Shown: piece by piece, positions 61,274 through 64,000 of the stretch | Layout of the letters: each line of letters begins with the position of its first letter | How positions within the stretch are numbered: the stretch's first letter is position 1 | Position numbers and translations under genes: made by a program | Notes under the pieces: model-generated | The model's database searches: none | What the model saw: only the letters and a program-made list of their open reading frames with translations | What the model was told of the DNA's origin: nothing | Origin: Geodermatophilus africanus | Lineage (GTDB): Bacteria; Actinomycetota; Actinomycetes; Mycobacteriales; Geodermatophilaceae | DNA length: 64,000 bases | NCBI RefSeq assembly: GCF_900107105.1 | Contig: NZ_FNOT01000011.1 | Location: forward strand, 62,001-126,000 | Direction of reading: 5' to 3'

Positions 61274-62173
61274 ATGACGGGGACGACCTCGCGGGTCCAG
61301 ACGCTGGGTGGGCCGGCGCTGTTCGTCCTGCTGTGGAGCACCGGCTTCGTCGGCGCCAAGTACGGGCTGCCCTACGCCGAGCCGTTCACCTTCCTGAGCC
61401 TGCGGCTGGGTGTCGCCGCCGTCCTGCTCGCCGTCCTGGCCGTCGCGCTGGGCTCGGCGGGCATGGCCTCCCGCCGGCAGTACGGCCACGCCTCGGTGGC
61501 CGGGCTGCTGCTGCACGGCGGCTACCTGGGCGGCGTCTTCTACGGCATCTCGCTGGGGGTGCCCGCGGGGGTGTCGGCGGTGGTCGTCAGCCTGCAGCCG
61601 GTGCTCACCGCCGTCCTCGCCGCGCGGGTGCTCGGCGAGCGGCCCACGGCGCCCCAGTGGCTCGGGCTCTCGCTCGGCGTCGGAGGCGTCGCACTGGTCG
61701 TCGGCCCGGGCATCGCCGACGCCGGCTCGACGGGGCCGCTGCCGGTGGCCGGTGTCGTCGCGTGCCTGGTGGCACTCGCCTCGGGGACGCTCGGCACCGT
61801 CTACCAGAAGCGGCACGGCGACCGCATCCCGCTGGTCTGGGGGACGGCGGTGCAGTACGCGGCGGCCGCGGCCGTGCTGCTGGGGGTCGCGGGAGCGAGC
61901 GAGGACCTAGCGATCCGGTGGACCGCCGAGTTCACCGCCGCCTTCGTCTGGCTGGTGCTGGTCCTGTCCATCGGCGCCGTCCTGCTGCTGCTCCTGCTTC
62001 TGCGCCGGGGCACGGCCGCGGGCGTCTCCAGCCTCTACTACCTCGTGCCGGTGGCCACCGCCGTGGAGGCGTACCTGCTCTTCGGCGAGCGGGTCAGCGG
62101 ACTGTCGCTCGTGGGGATCGGGGTGACCGCTCTCGGCGTCGCGCTGGTGGTGGCGCCACCGCGGGAGCGGTGA
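61274..62173 (+). CDS. EamA/DMT-family transporter
   Basis: 299 residues with ten predicted membrane helices in two EamA repeats. The first repeat has LLWSTGFVGAKYGLPYAEPF and SLQPVLTAVLAARVLGERP. The second has the matching YLVPVATAVEAYLLFGERVS near its end. Members export amino acids or other metabolites. ATG 61274 chosen from the start of the first helix. Monocistronic, converging on the alpha-glucosidase gene. Substrate unknown. Confidence 0.88.
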   Translation: MTGTTSRVQTLGGPALFVLLWSTGFVGAKYGLPYAEPFTFLSLRLGVAAVLLAVLAVALGSAGMASRRQYGHASVAGLLLHGGYLGGVFYGISLGVPAGVSAVVVSLQPVLTAVLAARVLGERPTAPQWLGLSLGVGGVALVVGPGIADAGSTGPLPVAGVVACLVALASGTLGTVYQKRHGDRIPLVWGTAVQYAAAAAVLLGVAGASEDLAIRWTAEFTAAFVWLVLVLSIGAVLLLLLLLRRGTAAGVSSLYYLVPVATAVEAYLLFGERVSGLSLVGIGVTALGVALVVAPPRER

Positions 62174-62208
62174 CGCGCGACCACCAGGTCGGTCCGCAGG
62201 ACGGGTCC

Positions 62209-63840
62209 TCAGTCCTCCAGCACCCACACCGCGCTGTTCGGCGGCAGCGCCACCGTGCCGCCGGAACGCCGCACCGCCGCGGTGGAGGCGAGCAGCACCT
62301 GGCCCGGACAGCCGGCGAGCACCGTCTCGCCGCCCATGTTGACGACGCAGCGCACCACCTCACCGTCGCCGACCGAGCGGATGGTCAGCACGTCGCCGCG
62401 GGTGGTGACCGTCGCCGAGCCCGAGGCGAACGCCGGGTGCGCCCTGCGCAGCGCCAGCGCCCGGCGGTGCAGGGTCAGCGTGGACCCGCCCTGGCCGGTC
62501 TGCACCGAGACCGCGTAGCGGCTCCAGTCGGCGGGGATGGGCAGCCACGGCTCGGCCGATCCGTCGGGGGAGAAGCCGACGCCCTCGCTGGGGTTCCACG
62601 GCATCGGCACGCGGCAGCCGTCGCGGCCGGCGCGGGCGCCGCCGCTGCGGTGGAAGATCGGGTCCTGCTTGGCCTCGTCGGGTACGTGCGCCTGCGGCAG
62701 GCCCAGCTCGTCACCCGCGTAGAGGTAGGCCGAGCCCGGCAGCGCCAGCGTCAGCAGCGCCGCGGCGCGCGCCCGGGCGGCGCCGACCTCGCCGCCGCCG
62801 AAGCGGGTGACCTGCCGCTCCTTGTCGTGGTTGCCCAGCACCCACGACACCGGCGCGCCGACCTGCCCGTAGGCGTCCAGCGCGCTGGAGATGGCCTCGG
62901 CGAACGGCGCGACCGCCCACGGTGACTTCAGCAGCCGGAACGACAGCGACTGGTGCAGCTCGTCGGGCCGGGAGTAGAGCGCGACCTGCTCGAGGTCGGC
63001 CAGGCAGACCTCGCCGACCAGCATGGTGTCGGGGTACTCGTCGCAGATCGACCGCCAGCGCCGCCACACGTCGTGCACCTCGGGCTGGTTCCAGGTCATC
63101 GCCTGCTCGGGGCCGTGGCCGAACAGCGTGGGGGAGTAGGCGCCCGGGTTGTCCCGCAGGCCGGCGTCCTTGTACAGGCCGTAGGCCACGTCGACGCGGA
63201 ACCCGCTCACCCCGCGGTCGAGCCAGAAGCGCAGCGTCCGCTCGAAGTCCTCGGCCACGACCGGGTCGCGCCAGTTGAGGTCGGGCTGCTCCGGGGCGAA
63301 CAGGTGCAGGTACCAGCGCCCGTCCGGGGTGCGCGACCAGGCCGGCCCGCCGAACAGCGACTGCCAGTTGTTCGGCGGCTCCTCCGACGGCGGCGCGAAG
63401 TGGTAGCGGGCGGCCTCGGGGGAGTCCGGGTCGGCCAGCGCCGCCTGGAACCACGGGTGCTGGTCCGAGGTGTGGTTGGGGACGACGTCCAGCACGACCT
63501 TCAGGCCGAGCCGGCGGGCGTCGTCCACCAGCGCCTCGAGGTCGGACACGTCGCCGTAGTCGGGGTCCACCGCCCGGTAGTCGACGACGTCGTAGCCGCC
63601 GTCCGCGCCGCCCGAGGGGTAGTGCGGGTTGATCCACACCGCGTCCACGCCGAGCCAGGAGAGGTAGGGCAGCCGCTGCCGCAGGCCGCGCAGGTCGCCG
63701 ATGCCGTCGCCGTCGCTGTCGGCGAACGAGCGCAGGTACACCTGGTAGACGACCGCGTCGCGCCACCAGGGGGCGGGCGCGGCCGCGGGGGCGACCCGGC
63801 GCTGGATCTGGGTCCTCGCGAGGGAGAGGCGGCGTGCCAT
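62209..63840 (-). CDS. GH13 alpha-glucosidase
   Basis: Glycoside hydrolase of 543 residues with the (beta/alpha)8 amylase fold. The four conserved regions are DVVPNHTSDQ (I), SGFRVDVAYG with the nucleophile Asp (II), MLVGEVCLAD with the acid Glu (III) and VLGNHDKERQ (IV). WWRDAVVYQVYLRSFADSDG at the N-terminus is typical of the oligo-1,6-glucosidase/alpha-glucosidase group, and no signal peptide is present. It hydrolyses alpha-linked oligosaccharides in the cytoplasm. ATG 63840. No transporter is adjacent in the window. Confidence 0.93.
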   Translation of the reverse strand: MARRLSLARTQIQRRVAPAAAPAPWWRDAVVYQVYLRSFADSDGDGIGDLRGLRQRLPYLSWLGVDAVWINPHYPSGGADGGYDVVDYRAVDPDYGDVSDLEALVDDARRLGLKVVLDVVPNHTSDQHPWFQAALADPDSPEAARYHFAPPSEEPPNNWQSLFGGPAWSRTPDGRWYLHLFAPEQPDLNWRDPVVAEDFERTLRFWLDRGVSGFRVDVAYGLYKDAGLRDNPGAYSPTLFGHGPEQAMTWNQPEVHDVWRRWRSICDEYPDTMLVGEVCLADLEQVALYSRPDELHQSLSFRLLKSPWAVAPFAEAISSALDAYGQVGAPVSWVLGNHDKERQVTRFGGGEVGAARARAAALLTLALPGSAYLYAGDELGLPQAHVPDEAKQDPIFHRSGGARAGRDGCRVPMPWNPSEGVGFSPDGSAEPWLPIPADWSRYAVSVQTGQGGSTLTLHRRALALRRAHPAFASGSATVTTRGDVLTIRSVGDGEVVRCVVNMGGETVLAGCPGQVLLASTAAVRRSGGTVALPPNSAVWVLED

Positions 63841-64000
63841 GCCGCCACCATCGGCGGAACCGGGGCCGAGGTTGTGCAGCGGATCCCACGAAGTGGTGAG
63901 GGGGTGCTGGCAGATCCCGCCAACCACCCAGCTCGCCTGTGACGCCCGGGACGGGGGTGGCCGGTGGTCTGCGACCGCGATGGCCCGGGTACCACGGGAC
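63841..64000. other. Right-edge non-coding stretch
   Basis: 160 bases upstream of the alpha-glucosidase. A short CCAC-GAA-GTGG palindrome is the only feature. No gene seen before the window ends. Confidence 0.4.

Noticed and set aside
63880-63900. CCAC-GAA-GTGG as a LacI-type operator for the alpha-glucosidase
   Set aside because: The arms are only four bases, too short to separate from chance, and no LacI gene is in the window.

Overview
The window is very GC-rich. It has dense gene packing, many GTG starts, overlapping start/stop junctions and long antisense open frames. Gene content points to a high-GC Actinomycetota. A DUF222/HNH gene with an SOS-type box, DtxR/IdeR-type iron boxes and an actinobacterial retron-like reverse transcriptase agree with this. 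The mix of genes suggests a soil or rock actinomycete of the Geodermatophilaceae or a neighbouring family, but that placement is inference from style and gene content, not from a marker gene. No rRNA, tRNA, CRISPR array, insertion sequence or integrase was seen.

Region 1 (1-17.3 kb) is dominated by degradation of amino acids and amines. A ureohydrolase diverges from an XRE-cupin regulator, an APC permease, a C-N hydrolase and a flavin amino-acid 2-monooxygenase. Together these match the oxygenase route amino acid -> amide -> acid (lysine: DavB/DavA; arginine: followed by a guanidinobutyrase). A 17-bp motif shared by the two divergent transcription units suggests common control. After a DUF222-HNH gene, a membrane protein and a membrane-anchored TIR protein comes a second amine block. 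It holds a copper amine oxidase, a second agmatinase-type ureohydrolase, an amidohydrolase, another APC permease and a divergent TetR regulator with a perfect palindromic operator.

Region 2 (17.5-36 kb) carries central carbon and transport genes: a third APC permease, an RpiB-like protein lacking the usual catalytic residue, an MMPL exporter with its TetR regulator, a cytochrome P450 and pyruvate carboxylase. Pyruvate carboxylase converges on lutABC (lactate oxidation). A mannitol-type PTS (IIA, IICB, polyol-type dehydrogenase) with a divergent SorC regulator follows.

Region 3 (36-46.8 kb) is mixed: threonine ammonia-lyase, a GNAT enzyme, a retron-like reverse transcriptase whose N-terminus appears frameshifted, a Tat-exported PhoD phosphatase, a secreted protein, a degenerate ABC-ATPase-like protein and a DUF1540 protein. 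The last two each lie behind an iron-box-like site. A P-loop protein, a DUF1622 membrane pair and a rhodanese complete it.

Region 4 (46.8-64 kb) holds a GGDEF-EAL membrane protein, a zinc alcohol dehydrogenase with a conserved partner, an alpha/beta hydrolase, a patatin and an epoxide hydrolase. These are followed by a PatB-type aminotransferase overlapping a D-lactate/D-2-hydroxyacid dehydrogenase-type flavoprotein, small hypotheticals, a second APH-family phosphotransferase, an EamA transporter and a GH13 alpha-glucosidase.

The most unusual items are the reverse transcriptase with a possible msr-msd RNA upstream, the iron-box pair around two enigmatic proteins, and the two amine-degradation clusters with candidate operators.
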